A stretch of DNA of 64,000 nucleotides from an uncultured Ramlibacter sp. (GTDB lineage: Bacteria > Pseudomonadota > Gammaproteobacteria > Burkholderiales > Burkholderiaceae_C): positions 186,001-250,000 of the forward strand of contig NZ_CAKZHQ010000003.1 of assembly GCF_936925435.1 (NCBI RefSeq), written 5' to 3'. The notes under the pieces were generated by a model. It ran no database searches, was not told the origin of the DNA, and saw nothing but the letters and a program-made list of their open reading frames with translations. The translations under genes and the position numbers were made by a program. Numbering within the stretch: position 1 is the first letter of the stretch; each line of letters starts with the position of its first letter. This document shows, piece by piece, positions 16,182-26,591 of this stretch.

Positions 16182-16436
16182 TCAATCGTTGGAGGGGCGT
16201 GGCGGCGGCCGCGAAGGCGTGGCGTCCAGCCAGAGGGTCAGGCCGCAGGCGCCCAGGCTGATCAGCCAGAAGGCAAAGAAGGCCAGGGTGTAGACGCCCT
16301 GGCGCGACATCTGCGCCAGCGGGCCGAAGTCGCGCAGGTCCTGCGGGTCGACCACCGCAAACACCATCAGCTCCAGCACGCAGGCTGCCAGGAAGGCCGG
16401 CCAGGCCGCGCGCATCAGAAGGCTGCGCAGGTCCAT
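16182..16436 (-). CDS. Small two-span membrane protein of the cco cluster
   Basis: An 84-residue protein, MDLRSLLMRAAW..., with two predicted membrane spans (about residues 10-30 and 45-68). It starts three bases past the stop of the FixH-like gene and ends just before the hemerythrin gene, so it belongs to the cco accessory operon. No family was recognised. It is not a displaced C-terminus of FixH, whose missing part should be a soluble periplasmic domain. Confidence 0.65.
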   Translation of the reverse strand: MDLRSLLMRAAWPAFLAACVLELMVFAVVDPQDLRDFGPLAQMSRQGVYTLAFFAFWLISLGACGLTLWLDATPSRPPPRPSND

Positions 16437-16438
16437 GG

Positions 16439-16684
16439 CTAGCGCCCGGCCGGCGGCGTGGCCGCATGGTTGCGCCCCTGCAGCGCCGGCAGCAAGGACT
16501 TGTCGGCCTGTGCGCCCATGGACTGGGTGCCCACGCGCTGGGGCAGCACCGGGTCGGGGAAGCTGACCGCCAGCCAGACGGTGACGGCGCCGGCGAGCGC
16601 CACGCTGGCGGGCCCGGCGATCACCATCCAGACCAGGCCATGGCGCCACCAGGGCGCACCGGGAACTTCGGGGGCATCACTCAT
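16439..16684 (-). CDS. ccoH: FixH/CcoH-like protein, short form
   Basis: An 81-residue protein whose first 40 residues, PWWRHGLVWMVIAGPASVAL and the following SFPDPV, match the membrane anchor of FixH/CcoH, an assembly factor for cbb3 oxidase. Full FixH proteins have about 150-170 residues; here the periplasmic domain is reduced to about 40 residues without similarity. It sits directly after ccoG with an 11-base gap, the canonical FixH position. It may be a natural minimal form. No frameshift that would restore a longer product was found. Confidence 0.7.
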   Translation of the reverse strand: MSDAPEVPGAPWWRHGLVWMVIAGPASVALAGAVTVWLAVSFPDPVLPQRVGTQSMGAQADKSLLPALQGRNHAATPPAGR

Positions 16685-16695
16685 GTTGCTGTCTC

Positions 16696-18102
16696 CTAGC
16701 GGGGGACAAGAAAAACCGACTTCTCGCTGACATGGCCATCGCCCGCGATGCTGCCAACCTCGAAATGGATGGGGTGCGAACCCGGCGTGGCCGAGCCATA
16801 GGCGATCTGCAGGCGCACGGCCACCCAGCGCGACTCGGCGGGGCCGACCTCCACCTCGGGCTCGGAAGCCAGGACCAGGCCGTCCAGCCCCTGGGCGCTG
16901 ATGCGGTAGCGCTGCGCCACCTCGGTGGCGTTCATCACCTGCAGGCGGTAGACGTTCTCCAGCTTGCCGCCGGCCACGATGCGCGAGAGCGCGGCGCGGT
17001 CGCGCACCACGTCCACCTTCAGCGGCTCGCGCGCCACCAGGCTGGCCAGCAAGGCCGCGCACAGCAGCGCCAGGACCAGGCCGTAGACCAGAATCCGCGG
17101 GCGCAGCACGCGCCGCCAGGCCTGGGCCCGGGTCCAGCCGCCGGCCATGGCATTGGGCGTGGTGAAGCGGATCAGGCCGCGCGGGTAGTCCAGCTTGTCC
17201 ATCACACCGTCGCAGACGTCGATGCAGGCGGCGCAGCCTATGCACTCGTACTGCAGGCCCTCGCGGATGTCGATGCCGGTGGGACAGACCTGCACGCACA
17301 GCGTGCAGTCCACGCAGGAGCCCAGCGCCAGCGCGGACAGGTCGGCGCCGCGGGCGCGCGGGCCGCGCGGCTCGCCGCGCCGCTCGTCGTAGCTCACCAC
17401 CAGGGTGTCCTTGTCGAACATGGCGCTCTGGAAGCGCGCATAGGGGCACATGTACTTGCAGACCTGCTCGCGCAGGAAGCCGGCGTTGCCATAGGTCGCC
17501 AGGGCATAGAAGAACACCCAGAAGATCTCCCACGAGCCCATGCGGGTCTGCAGGAATTCCATGCCCAGCTCGTGGATGGGCGTGAAGTAGCCCACGAAGG
17601 TAAAGCCCGTCCACATCGCCACACCGATCCAGAGCAGGTGTTTGAACCACTTCTTGACCAGCTTTTCCAGCGACATGGAGCCGCCGTCGAGCTTCATGCG
17701 GGCAGTGCGCTCGCCCTCCACCTTGCGTTCGATCCACAGGAAGATCTCGGTGTAGACCGTCTGCGGGCAGGAAAAGCCGCACCACAGGCGGCCGGCCAGC
17801 GCCGTGAACAGAAACAGCGACAGCGCGCTGACCACCAGCAGGCCGGTCAGGTAGATGAAGTCCTGCGGATACAGCACCCAGCCGAAGATGTAGAAGCGGC
17901 GCGCGCCCAGGTCGAACAGCACGGCCTGGCGCTGGCCCCATTCCAGCCAGGGCAGACCATAAAAGACCAGCTGGGTCAGCGCGACGAAGATCCAGCGCCA
18001 ATTGGCAAAACGGCCCGACGCCTGCCTCGGGTACAGCTTGCGCTGGGCCTCGTACAGCGAACCATCCTGCGGGGCGGGGGCGATGGGGATGGTCTTGCGC
18101 AT
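16696..18102 (-). CDS. ccoG: Cytochrome c oxidase accessory protein CcoG (RdxA/FixG)
   Basis: A 468-residue polyferredoxin with five or six membrane spans. Two ferredoxin-type motifs, CVDCTLCVQVCP and CIGCAACIDVC, bind [4Fe-4S] clusters; CGFSCPQTVYTE and CKYMCPYARFQ are the additional conserved cysteine pairs. CcoG reduces Cu(II) to Cu(I) for delivery to the cbb3 active site. The start MRKTIPIAPAP at 18102 gives the usual length. It follows ccoP by 23 bases on the same strand. Confidence 0.95.
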   Translation of the reverse strand: MRKTIPIAPAPQDGSLYEAQRKLYPRQASGRFANWRWIFVALTQLVFYGLPWLEWGQRQAVLFDLGARRFYIFGWVLYPQDFIYLTGLLVVSALSLFLFTALAGRLWCGFSCPQTVYTEIFLWIERKVEGERTARMKLDGGSMSLEKLVKKWFKHLLWIGVAMWTGFTFVGYFTPIHELGMEFLQTRMGSWEIFWVFFYALATYGNAGFLREQVCKYMCPYARFQSAMFDKDTLVVSYDERRGEPRGPRARGADLSALALGSCVDCTLCVQVCPTGIDIREGLQYECIGCAACIDVCDGVMDKLDYPRGLIRFTTPNAMAGGWTRAQAWRRVLRPRILVYGLVLALLCAALLASLVAREPLKVDVVRDRAALSRIVAGGKLENVYRLQVMNATEVAQRYRISAQGLDGLVLASEPEVEVGPAESRWVAVRLQIAYGSATPGSHPIHFEVGSIAGDGHVSEKSVFLVPR

Positions 18103-18125
18103 GGCGGGGACGCCCGGCGGCCGGC

Positions 18126-19043
18126 TCAGGGCCGGCGCTGGGCGGTCTTGTTCGACAGGCCCCACACGTAGGAGGCCAGCACCTGGATCTGGGCCTCGCT
18201 GAGCCTGCCGGTCTGGGCCGGCATCTCGCTGCTCTTGCCGTTGTTGACGATGGCGACGATGGCCTGCTCGCCCCAGCCGTGCAGCCAGGTGTCGTCGGCC
18301 AGGTTGGGCGCGCCCACGGCCTGGTTGCCCTTGCCGTCGACGCCATGGCAGGCGGCGCAGGCGGTGAATTTGGACTTGCCCATCTGCGCGCGCAGCGAAT
18401 CGTGCGGGCTGGCCGACAGGCTCAGCACATAGTGCGCGACGTTGCGCACATCGTCGGACGAACCCACGGCCGCGGCCATCGGCGGCATGGCGCCATGCCG
18501 TCCCTGGGTGATGGTCTCGGCGATCTTGGCCGGCGTGCCGCCGTACAGCCAGTCGCTGTCGGTCAGGTTGGGAAAGCCCTTGCTGCCGCGCGCGTCCGAG
18601 CCGTGGCACTGGGCGCAGTTGTTCATGAACAGGCGCTCGCCGATGCCCATGGCCTCGGCGTCGGCGGCCAGCGCTTCGGGCGTCTTGCCGGCAAAGCGGG
18701 CGTACAGGGGCGCGAGTTCGCGGCCGGCCTTGTCCACCTCCTCCTGGTACTCGGCGCGTGTGCTCCAGCCCAGGGTGCCGGCAAAGGTGCCCAGGCCGGG
18801 GAAGACCGCCAGGTAGCCCAGGCCGAACACGATGGTGATGACGAACAGCCACATCCACCAGCGCGGCATGGGGTTGTTCATCTCGCGCAGGTCCACGTCC
18901 CAGACATGGCCTGTGGTGTTGTCGCCGTCGGAACGGACTTTCTTGCGCGCCGTGATCCACAGCAGCAGCACGCAGGCCAGGATGCTGACCAAGGTCAGAA
19001 CGGCCACATAGGCCGACCAGAAACCGTCGGTGAAATCGCTCAT
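18126..19043 (-). CDS. ccoP: cbb3-type cytochrome c oxidase subunit III (dihaem)
   Basis: A 305-residue subunit with two membrane spans (residues 10-31 and 60-82) and two c-type haem sites, CAQCH at 143-147 and CAACH at 229-233, with methionine ligands in the HGAMPPM and EMPAQ regions. It carries electrons from soluble cytochrome to CcoO and CcoN in the periplasm. The start MSDFTDGFWSAY at 19043 was chosen from family alignment; the upstream frame overlaps ccoQ. Confidence 0.96.
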   Translation of the reverse strand: MSDFTDGFWSAYVAVLTLVSILACVLLLWITARKKVRSDGDNTTGHVWDVDLREMNNPMPRWWMWLFVITIVFGLGYLAVFPGLGTFAGTLGWSTRAEYQEEVDKAGRELAPLYARFAGKTPEALAADAEAMGIGERLFMNNCAQCHGSDARGSKGFPNLTDSDWLYGGTPAKIAETITQGRHGAMPPMAAAVGSSDDVRNVAHYVLSLSASPHDSLRAQMGKSKFTACAACHGVDGKGNQAVGAPNLADDTWLHGWGEQAIVAIVNNGKSSEMPAQTGRLSEAQIQVLASYVWGLSNKTAQRRP

Positions 19044-19053
19044 GGCTGTACTT

Positions 19054-19191
19054 TCACTCGCCGTCGAAGGGCAGCTGCGCCGCCTCTTCAAAGCGCGCGC
19101 TGTTGCGGCGGGAGAAGGCCCAGCAGGCGATGCCGATGAAGGTGGCGAAGCTCAGCAGGGTGGCCAAGATGCGCATGGTGGTGATGTCCAT
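19054..19191 (-). CDS. ccoQ: cbb3-type cytochrome c oxidase subunit CcoQ
   Basis: A 45-residue protein in the canonical place between ccoO and ccoP. One membrane span (about residues 7-25) is followed by the usual AFSRRNSARFEEAAQLPF tail. CcoQ stabilises the oxidase complex. Ten bases separate it from ccoP and 22 from ccoO. Confidence 0.92.
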   Translation of the reverse strand: MDITTMRILATLLSFATFIGIACWAFSRRNSARFEEAAQLPFDGE

Positions 19192-19213
19192 GGGAATGCT
19201 CCTCGCGTATGTG

Positions 19214-19846
19214 CTATTTCAGGGCCCGGCCCATGCCCTGCAGGTAGGCCACCAGGGCGTCCATCTCGGTCTTGCCCTTGACGTCCGCAGCGGCCTTGGC
19301 GATCTCGGCATCGGTGTAGGGCACGCCGACCGAGCGCAGCGCCTTCATGCGCGGCGCCATGCCCGCGGCATCCACCTGCGCGGTGTCCAGCCAGACATAG
19401 GCCGGCATGTTGGACTCGGGCACGACGTCGCGCGGATTGAGCAGGTGGACGCGGTGCCATTCGTCGCTGTACTTGCCGCCCACGCGGTGCAGGTCGGGGC
19501 CGGTGCGCTTGCTGCCCCACTGGAAGGGGTGGTCGTAGATGAATTCGCCGGCCACCGAGTAGTGGCCGTAGCGCAGGGTCTCGGCGCGGAACGGCCGGAT
19601 CATCTGCGAATGGCAGTTGTAGCAGCCCTCGCGCAGATAGACGTCGCGGCCGGCCAGCTGCAGCGCCGTGTAGGGCACCACGCCGGGCAGCGGCTGGGTG
19701 GTCGAGCGCTGGAAGAACAGCGGCACGATCTCGACGGCGCCGCCGATGGCGATCACCAGCAGGATCAGCACGATCATCAGGAAGTTGTTGGTCTCGACCT
19801 TCTCATGCGAGAAGCCGGTGGACGCGGGAGTGTGTTTGTCGCTCAT
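19214..19846 (-). CDS. ccoO: cbb3-type cytochrome c oxidase subunit II (monohaem)
   Basis: A 210-residue subunit with one N-terminal membrane anchor (residues 22-44) and one haem c site, [13 protein letters not shown], with Cys75, Cys78 and His79. The conserved SNMPAYVWL supplies the axial methionine. It passes electrons from CcoP to the CcoN active site. It starts 13 bases after ccoN. Confidence 0.96.
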   Translation of the reverse strand: MSDKHTPASTGFSHEKVETNNFLMIVLILLVIAIGGAVEIVPLFFQRSTTQPLPGVVPYTALQLAGRDVYLREGCYNCHSQMIRPFRAETLRYGHYSVAGEFIYDHPFQWGSKRTGPDLHRVGGKYSDEWHRVHLLNPRDVVPESNMPAYVWLDTAQVDAAGMAPRMKALRSVGVPYTDAEIAKAAADVKGKTEMDALVAYLQGMGRALK

Positions 19847-19859
19847 GGTGTGGGCTCCT

Positions 19860-21293
<1,434 letters not shown>

Positions 21294-21347
21294 GGTTCAC
21301 CTGTGATCGGTTTGAAGCCAGTGTCCGGCTGGCACCAGGGTCAGACT

Positions 21348-21361
21348 TTGATGCATGTCAA
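21348..21361 (-). promoter_or_regulatory. FNR/ANR box upstream of ccoN
   Basis: TTGATGCATGTCAA is a full FNR/ANR palindrome. Its centre lies about 61 bases from the ccoN ATG, placing a class II transcription start near 21313 with a 20-base leader. It overlaps the last codons of ccoS. Confidence 0.88.
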
Positions 21362-21495
21362 TCGGAATGCAAAATCCGCTCGCCCTCGGCCTCGAGTGCG
21401 TCAAATTGGCCACGCCACACGGCCCAGGCCAGCGCGCCGACGATGAGCAAGGCCAGCACGACCGACAGCGGGATCAGCAGAAACAGGATGTCCAT
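21358..21495 (-). CDS. ccoS: cbb3-type cytochrome oxidase assembly protein CcoS
   Basis: A 45-residue protein with one N-terminal membrane span (MDILFLLIPLSVVLALLIVG) and the typical WAVWRGQFDALE tail. CcoS is needed to insert cofactors into CcoN. It begins six bases after the stop of ccoI, so the two are co-transcribed, and it ends inside the FNR box of ccoN. Confidence 0.92.
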   Translation of the reverse strand: MDILFLLIPLSVVLALLIVGALAWAVWRGQFDALEAEGERILHSD

Positions 21496-21500
21496 GGCGC

Positions 21501-23792
21501 TCAGCCTTCTTTCAGGCGGGCCAGCCGCGCCGAGTTCGCCACCACCAGCAGCGAGCTGGCCGCCATGCCCAGGCCGGCCAGCCAGGGCGGCATCGCCCCG
21601 ATCAGGGCCAGCGGTACGCAGACCGCGTTGTACAGGCCGGCCCAGGCCAGGTTCTGCCGCACCACCGCGCGGGTGCGGCGCGCCTGGCGCAGCAGGGCCG
21701 GCACCAGGGCCAGCTGGTTGCCCTGCACCACCACATCGCAACGCAGCTGGGCCAGCGGCACGGCGCTGCCCATGGCGATCGACAGATCGGCACAGGCCAG
21801 CACCGGGCCGTCGTTCAGGCCGTCCCCCACCATGGCGACACGCCGGCCGCGCGCCTGCAATCCGCGCAGGTGCTCCAGCTTGGCCTCGGGCGACTGCGCG
21901 CCGTCGGCCTGGGCAATGCCGGCGCGCTGCGCCAGTTGCGCCACGGGCAGTTGCCGGTCACCGGAGAGCATCTGCACATCCACGCCCTGGCCGCGCAACG
22001 CCGCCACCGCCGCCTGCGCATCGAAGCGCAGCGCCTCGTCCAGGCTGAAGCTGGCCAGCCAGCCCTGGCCGTCGGCCAGGTGGACCTGCGAAGCGCCGCT
22101 GTCCGGGGCGCCGCAGAAAGCTGCCGAACCCAGCCGCAGCGCCTGGACGCTGCCATCGGGCCCATGCACTCTGCCCTGCACGCCCTGGCCAGGCACTTCC
22201 GTCACGTCTTGCGCCGGCCACGCGCCCGGGCCGGCGAGGCTGGCGACGGCCCTGGCAGCCGGGTGCAGGGACTGCGCGGCCAGGCCGCCAGCCAGCGCCA
22301 GCACGCCGGCGCTCTCGCTGCCCGCACGCCAGGCCTGCAACTGCGCCTGCTGCCGGTCCTCGGTCAGGGTGCCGGTCTTGTCGAACACCACCGTGTCGAT
22401 GCAGGCGCCACGCTCGAACGCATCGAGCCGGCGCACCAGCACGCCGCGGCGCGCCAGCGCAGCCGCGGCCGCCAGGCTGGCCGCCGGCGTCGCCAGCGAC
22501 AAGGCGCAGGGACAGGTGACGATCAGCACCGCCACCGCCACACCGATGGCCTGGGCCGGGCCCTGCGGCCACCACCAGAGCGCGGCGGCCGCAGCCGCCA
22601 CCAAGACCAGCAGCAGGAAGGGGCCGGCGATCCGGTCGGCGGCACGGGCCAGGCGCGGCTTGTGGCCGGCCGCCTCTTCCATCAGCTGGGCGATGGCGGC
22701 AAAGCGCGTGTCCGCGCCAATGCGCTCCACCCGCAGCTGCAGGCTGCCGTTGAGGCAGTGACTGCCGGCGACCACGGCATCGCCGGCGCGGCGCAGCAGG
22801 GGACGCGATTCGCCGGTGAGCAGCGCCTCGTCGACGCGGCTCTCGCCGGCCAGCACGCGGCCGTCGGCCGGAATGACCTCGCCCGGCAGCACCCGCACCA
22901 CGTCGCCGGCCACCAGCCGGCGCACCGCCACCCGCTCAAAGCTGCCGTCGGGGCGCTGGCGCTCCACCGTGGCCGGCAACTGGTGCAGCAGCGCCTCCAG
23001 CGCGCCGGTGCTGCGCGCGCGCAGGCGCTCCTCCAGCAGGCGGCCAGACAAGAGGAAGAAAACAAACATGGTGACCGAGTCGAACCAGACTTCGGCACCC
23101 AGCGGGCCGGCCGGCTCGAAGGTGGCGGCGGAGCTGGCGCCGAAGGCCACCACGATGCCCAGCGCCACCGGCACGTCCATGCCGATGCGGCCATGGCGCA
23201 GGTCGCGCCAGGCCGAGGTGAAAAAGGGCTGGCAGCAAAAGAGCACCACCGGCAGGGTCAGCACCCAGGAAGCCCAGCGCAGCAGCGCGATGTCCTGGGG
23301 CGTGATGTCGCCTGGCGTCGCCCAGTAGGCGGGCGCGGCGTACATCATGACCTGCATCATGCAAAAGCCAGCGACCAGCCAGCGCCACAACAGCATGCGC
23401 TGGCTGCGTTGGCGCACCTGCTGCGCGCGCAGGTCACCAGCGGGCAGCAGGCTGTAGCCGGCACGCTGCACGGCCTCGCACCACTGCGACGGCCGGCCCT
23501 GCGGCGCAGACCAGCGCAGCCGCACCGTGCCGCTGGCGCCATTGAGCTGGACCTGCTGCACGCCCGGCAGGCGCGCCAGTGCCGCCTCGACCGCCAGCAC
23601 GCAGGTGCCGCAGCGCAGGCCGTTGACGCTCAGGTGCGACTCCCACAAGCCGTCGGGCAGCTGATGGCTGAAGACCTGCCACTCCTGCGGCGTGTCAAGC
23701 GCAGCCCAGGCCGCGGCGGTGGCCGCCCGGCTCTCAGGGTGGGGGGCAACACCGGCAGCACCTTCCATCAGGGTGGCAGCATCCATTCCCAC
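21501..23792 (-). CDS. ccoI: Copper-exporting P1B-type ATPase for cbb3 assembly (CcoI/FixI)
   Basis: A 763-residue heavy-metal P-type ATPase. An N-terminal HMA-like domain holds the CGTC metal site; the membrane copper motif is CPC in VTCPCALSLATP; phosphorylation occurs at the Asp of DKTGTLTE; TGES, the HP loop (LHPAAR) and GDGLND complete the set. Its position next to ccoS marks it as the CcoI/FixI copper pump for cbb3 oxidase rather than a copper-resistance CopA. MDAATLM at 23786 is a possible alternative start two codons later. Confidence 0.93.
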   Translation of the reverse strand: MGMDAATLMEGAAGVAPHPESRAATAAAWAALDTPQEWQVFSHQLPDGLWESHLSVNGLRCGTCVLAVEAALARLPGVQQVQLNGASGTVRLRWSAPQGRPSQWCEAVQRAGYSLLPAGDLRAQQVRQRSQRMLLWRWLVAGFCMMQVMMYAAPAYWATPGDITPQDIALLRWASWVLTLPVVLFCCQPFFTSAWRDLRHGRIGMDVPVALGIVVAFGASSAATFEPAGPLGAEVWFDSVTMFVFFLLSGRLLEERLRARSTGALEALLHQLPATVERQRPDGSFERVAVRRLVAGDVVRVLPGEVIPADGRVLAGESRVDEALLTGESRPLLRRAGDAVVAGSHCLNGSLQLRVERIGADTRFAAIAQLMEEAAGHKPRLARAADRIAGPFLLLVLVAAAAAALWWWPQGPAQAIGVAVAVLIVTCPCALSLATPAASLAAAAALARRGVLVRRLDAFERGACIDTVVFDKTGTLTEDRQQAQLQAWRAGSESAGVLALAGGLAAQSLHPAARAVASLAGPGAWPAQDVTEVPGQGVQGRVHGPDGSVQALRLGSAAFCGAPDSGASQVHLADGQGWLASFSLDEALRFDAQAAVAALRGQGVDVQMLSGDRQLPVAQLAQRAGIAQADGAQSPEAKLEHLRGLQARGRRVAMVGDGLNDGPVLACADLSIAMGSAVPLAQLRCDVVVQGNQLALVPALLRQARRTRAVVRQNLAWAGLYNAVCVPLALIGAMPPWLAGLGMAASSLLVVANSARLARLKEG

Positions 23793-23819
23793 AGCGTAGC
23801 ACTGTCAAGGCCTCTTGCC

Positions 23820-23833
23820 TTGACGTGGATCAA
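23820..23833 (+). promoter_or_regulatory. FNR/ANR box between ccoI and the first usp gene
   Basis: TTGACGTGGATCAA is a full FNR/ANR palindrome in the divergent gap. A class II start from its centre would be near 23868 for the usp gene, leaving a 23-base leader. Toward ccoI the same geometry would start transcription inside that gene, so the usp gene is the more likely target; Anr-controlled usp genes are known in Pseudomonas. Confidence 0.82.
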
Positions 23834-23890
23834 TGACGTCGGCCCCCAGCATGGCCAGACTGCAGCCTTTTCCAGCCTGGATCCAAAGCC

Positions 23891-24337
23891 ATGTACCAAA
23901 GCATCCTCGTTGCCACCGACGGCTCGGACCTGTCGGACAAGGCCGTCTCGCACGCCATCGGCCTGGCCGCCGCCACCGGCGCCGCACTGCTGGCGCTCCA
24001 TGTGGTGCCCGACTACCCCATGAGCTATTTCATCGAAGGCTCGGTCGCGATCGCCGCGGTCGACCTCGAGCGCATCGAGCGCAGCTGGACCGAACAGGGC
24101 CAGGCCACGGTCGACGCGATCTGCGCGGCCGCAGCCGCCAAGGGCGTGCAGGCGCGCGGCATCGTGCTGCGCGCCGACCGGGTCGGCGAGACCGTGGTGG
24201 CGACGGCGCGCAAGCACCAGTGCGACCTCATCGTCATGGCTTCGCATGGCCGCAAGGGCCTGCAGCGGGTGCTGCTGGGAAGCGAGACACAATACGTGCT
24301 CGCCCATGCGCAAGCGCCGGTGATGGTCCTGCGCTGA
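23891..24337 (+). CDS. Universal stress protein (UspA family)
   Basis: A 148-residue single UspA domain beginning MYQSILVATDGSDLSDKAV and ending with the nucleotide-loop stretch MASHGRKGLQRVLLGSETQ. Such proteins bind ATP and support survival in low-energy or anaerobic states. An FNR/ANR box lies upstream. It is followed after 26 bases by a second usp gene on the same strand, probably one transcript. Confidence 0.93.
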   Translation: MYQSILVATDGSDLSDKAVSHAIGLAAATGAALLALHVVPDYPMSYFIEGSVAIAAVDLERIERSWTEQGQATVDAICAAAAAKGVQARGIVLRADRVGETVVATARKHQCDLIVMASHGRKGLQRVLLGSETQYVLAHAQAPVMVLR

Positions 24338-24363
24338 ATTTTTTCAAACCCGAGGAGACATGA

Positions 24364-24786
24364 ATGAAGATCCTGCTCGCCGCTGACGGTAGCAAGTACA
24401 CGAAGAAGGCCCTGGCCTTCCTGGTCAACCAGGACAGCCTGAGCGGCCCCGACAACGAGGTCGTGGTCCTGCACGTCCAGCCCGTCATCCCGCCGCGCGT
24501 CAAGGGCATGGTCGGCGCGGCCGCGGTCAAGAGCTACCACGAGGAAGAAGCGGCCAAGGTGCTGGACCCGATCCGCAAGTTTCTCGACCGCAAGGGCATC
24601 AGCTACAAGGCCGAATGGCGCACCGGCAACAGCTCGGAGGAGATCCTGGCGGGCGCCAAGAAGGCCAAGGCCCACATGATCGTGATGGGCACGCACGGCC
24701 ATGGCCTGCTCGGCCGCGCCGTCATGGGCAGCGTCGCCCAGCGCGTGATCGCCCAGTGCGACATCCCCGTGCTGCTGGTCAAGTAA
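24364..24786 (+). CDS. Universal stress protein (UspA family), second copy
   Basis: A 140-residue UspA-fold protein, MKILLAADGSKYTKKALAF, with the loop GTHGHGLLGRAVMGSVAQ. It is clearly diverged from the first copy. GAGGAG lies upstream of the ATG at 24364, and an out-of-frame ATG four bases earlier should be ignored. Probably co-transcribed with the first copy under FNR control. After it, a 150-base gap before the phospholipase-D gene holds only GC-rich hairpin-like stretches (24844-24887). Confidence 0.93.
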   Translation: MKILLAADGSKYTKKALAFLVNQDSLSGPDNEVVVLHVQPVIPPRVKGMVGAAAVKSYHEEEAAKVLDPIRKFLDRKGISYKAEWRTGNSSEEILAGAKKAKAHMIVMGTHGHGLLGRAVMGSVAQRVIAQCDIPVLLVK

Positions 24787-24937
24787 ACCCAGCTCCAGCG
24801 CCGTCTGCTGGACCTGAGCAGCTATTGAATCGATAGCGACCCTCTCCTTTGGGGGAGCGGCGCGCGCCCCTTCATGGGGAAGGCGCGTTGCCGCGTGCCG
24901 CGCACACTCTGGCGCAGCAACCCCAAAGGAGCCTCCC

Positions 24938-26500
24938 ATGCCCACCGCTGCCTGGCTGCGCCGGGCGCTGGCCGTCCTGGTCCTGCTGCAACTGGCCGCC
25001 TGCGCCGGCCTGCCGTCGCGTGCGCCGGTCACGCCCAGCCAGGCGCTGGCGGCACCGCAGGGCACACCCTTGCGCAGCATCGCCGAGGCCAGCCGGCCGG
25101 CCAGCACGGCCGCGCAGGACTCGGGCTTTCGCCTGCTGCACGACGCAGGCCACGCCTTCGATGCCCGCATCGCCCTGGCCGACAACGCCAGCGTTTCGCT
25201 AGACGTGCAGTACTACGTTCTGGACAACGACGAGGTCGGCGGCCACTTCCTGCACGCGCTGCGTGACGCGGCCGCGCGCGGCGTGCGCGTGCGCCTGCTG
25301 ATCGATGACCTGCATGCCGGTCCCAACATCGAACTGCTGTGCGCCATGGCGGCGCAGCCGGGCATCGAGGTGCGCCTGTTCAATCCGCTGCCTGCGCGCA
25401 GCGGTGGCGTGGCTTCGCGGCTGGTGCGCTCGCTGCACGAGTTCGGCCGCATCAACCACCGCATGCACAACAAGCTGCTGGTGGCCGACGGCGTGCTGTC
25501 GGTCTCGGGCGGGCGCAACATCGCGGCCGAGTACTTCATGCGCGCTTCGGCGACCAACTTCATCGACATGGACGTGCTCGCGGCCGGGCCGGTGGTGGGA
25601 CAGCAGGCGGCTGCCTTCGACGCCTACTGGAACAGCCCCTACGCCTACCCGGTGCAGCAACTGGCGATCCTGGGCGGGGGCACCGAGCCGCAGCCGCGCA
25701 AGCCGCACTACAACGACGTCGACACCGTGCCGGCGGCGCAGGACATCTTCGGCCAGACCTCCCTGACCCAGCAACTGCAGGCCGGCGCCCTGGCCCTGAC
25801 CTGGGCGCCGGTGCGGCTGTTCGCCGACGACCCCGACAAGATCAGCCGGCCCGACTTCGACAGCCGCTTTGCCGGCAGCGTCAGCCAGAGCGTGCTGGCC
25901 GCCATCCGTGCGGCGCGCACGCGGGTGTTCATCAGCTCGCCCTACTTCGTGCCGGGCGAGCCCGGCATGGAAGTGATGCGCGACGCCGCCGCGCGCGGCG
26001 TGCTGACCACCGTGGTGACCAACTCGCTGGGCGCCACCGACGAGCCCCTGGTCTATGCCCGCTATGCGCGCTACCGCGGCCAGATGCTGGACCTGGGCAT
26101 CATGGTCTACGAGATGAGCCCGACCCTGTCACAACGCGCCGGCACGCTGGGCCGCTTTGGCCAGACCACCGGCCGCCTGCACTCCAAGCTGGCCGTCATC
26201 GACGGCCAGCGCGTCTACGTGGGCTCCATGAACCTGGACGGCCGCTCAGCCAGCCTGAACACCGAGGCAGGCCTGCTGATCGAGAGCACGCAGCTGGCCG
26301 GGCAGTTCAAATTCCTGCTGGACACCGACCGCTTCCGCAGCGCCTACTTGGTGCGCCGCGGCGCGGACGGCGGCACCGAGTGGGTGGAGCAGGCCGAGGA
26401 CGGCCTGCAGACCAGCCACCTGGAGGAGCCCGACGGCGACTGGATGGTGGCCCTGCGCACCTGGCTGGCCTCGCTGTTCGTGCAGGAGGAGTGGCTCTAG
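24938..26500 (+). CDS. Phospholipase D family lipoprotein, cardiolipin synthase C-like
   Basis: A 520-residue protein with a lipoprotein signal (lipobox LAAC, Cys22). Two HKD motifs are intact: HNKLLVADGVLSVSGGRN with GGRN, and HSKLAVIDGQRVYVGSMN with GSMN. The layout matches ClsC/YmdC-type cardiolipin synthases, which join phosphatidyl groups at the membrane, but here membrane attachment would be by a lipid anchor facing the periplasm. It stands alone between the usp pair and the hydrolase cluster. Confidence 0.88.
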   Translation: MPTAAWLRRALAVLVLLQLAACAGLPSRAPVTPSQALAAPQGTPLRSIAEASRPASTAAQDSGFRLLHDAGHAFDARIALADNASVSLDVQYYVLDNDEVGGHFLHALRDAAARGVRVRLLIDDLHAGPNIELLCAMAAQPGIEVRLFNPLPARSGGVASRLVRSLHEFGRINHRMHNKLLVADGVLSVSGGRNIAAEYFMRASATNFIDMDVLAAGPVVGQQAAAFDAYWNSPYAYPVQQLAILGGGTEPQPRKPHYNDVDTVPAAQDIFGQTSLTQQLQAGALALTWAPVRLFADDPDKISRPDFDSRFAGSVSQSVLAAIRAARTRVFISSPYFVPGEPGMEVMRDAAARGVLTTVVTNSLGATDEPLVYARYARYRGQMLDLGIMVYEMSPTLSQRAGTLGRFGQTTGRLHSKLAVIDGQRVYVGSMNLDGRSASLNTEAGLLIESTQLAGQFKFLLDTDRFRSAYLVRRGADGGTEWVEQAEDGLQTSHLEEPDGDWMVALRTWLASLFVQEEWL

Positions 26501-26591
26501 GGCAGAGGACGACCCTGGCCAAAGGGTAGATGAACTGCGGCGCCGGCGGCGCCAGACTCGGGTTCCCGCAACCCCATTCCAAGGATCTGCC

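Noticed and set aside
16182-16684. Frameshifted single FixH gene
   Set aside because: The second small protein has its own start and two membrane spans, whereas the missing FixH part should be a soluble periplasmic domain; joining the frames does not restore a FixH-like sequence.
24844-24887. Intrinsic terminator after the second usp gene
   Set aside because: CTCTCC/GGGGAG and CCCC/GGGG pairings exist, but the loops and missing T run make them ordinary GC-rich coincidences.
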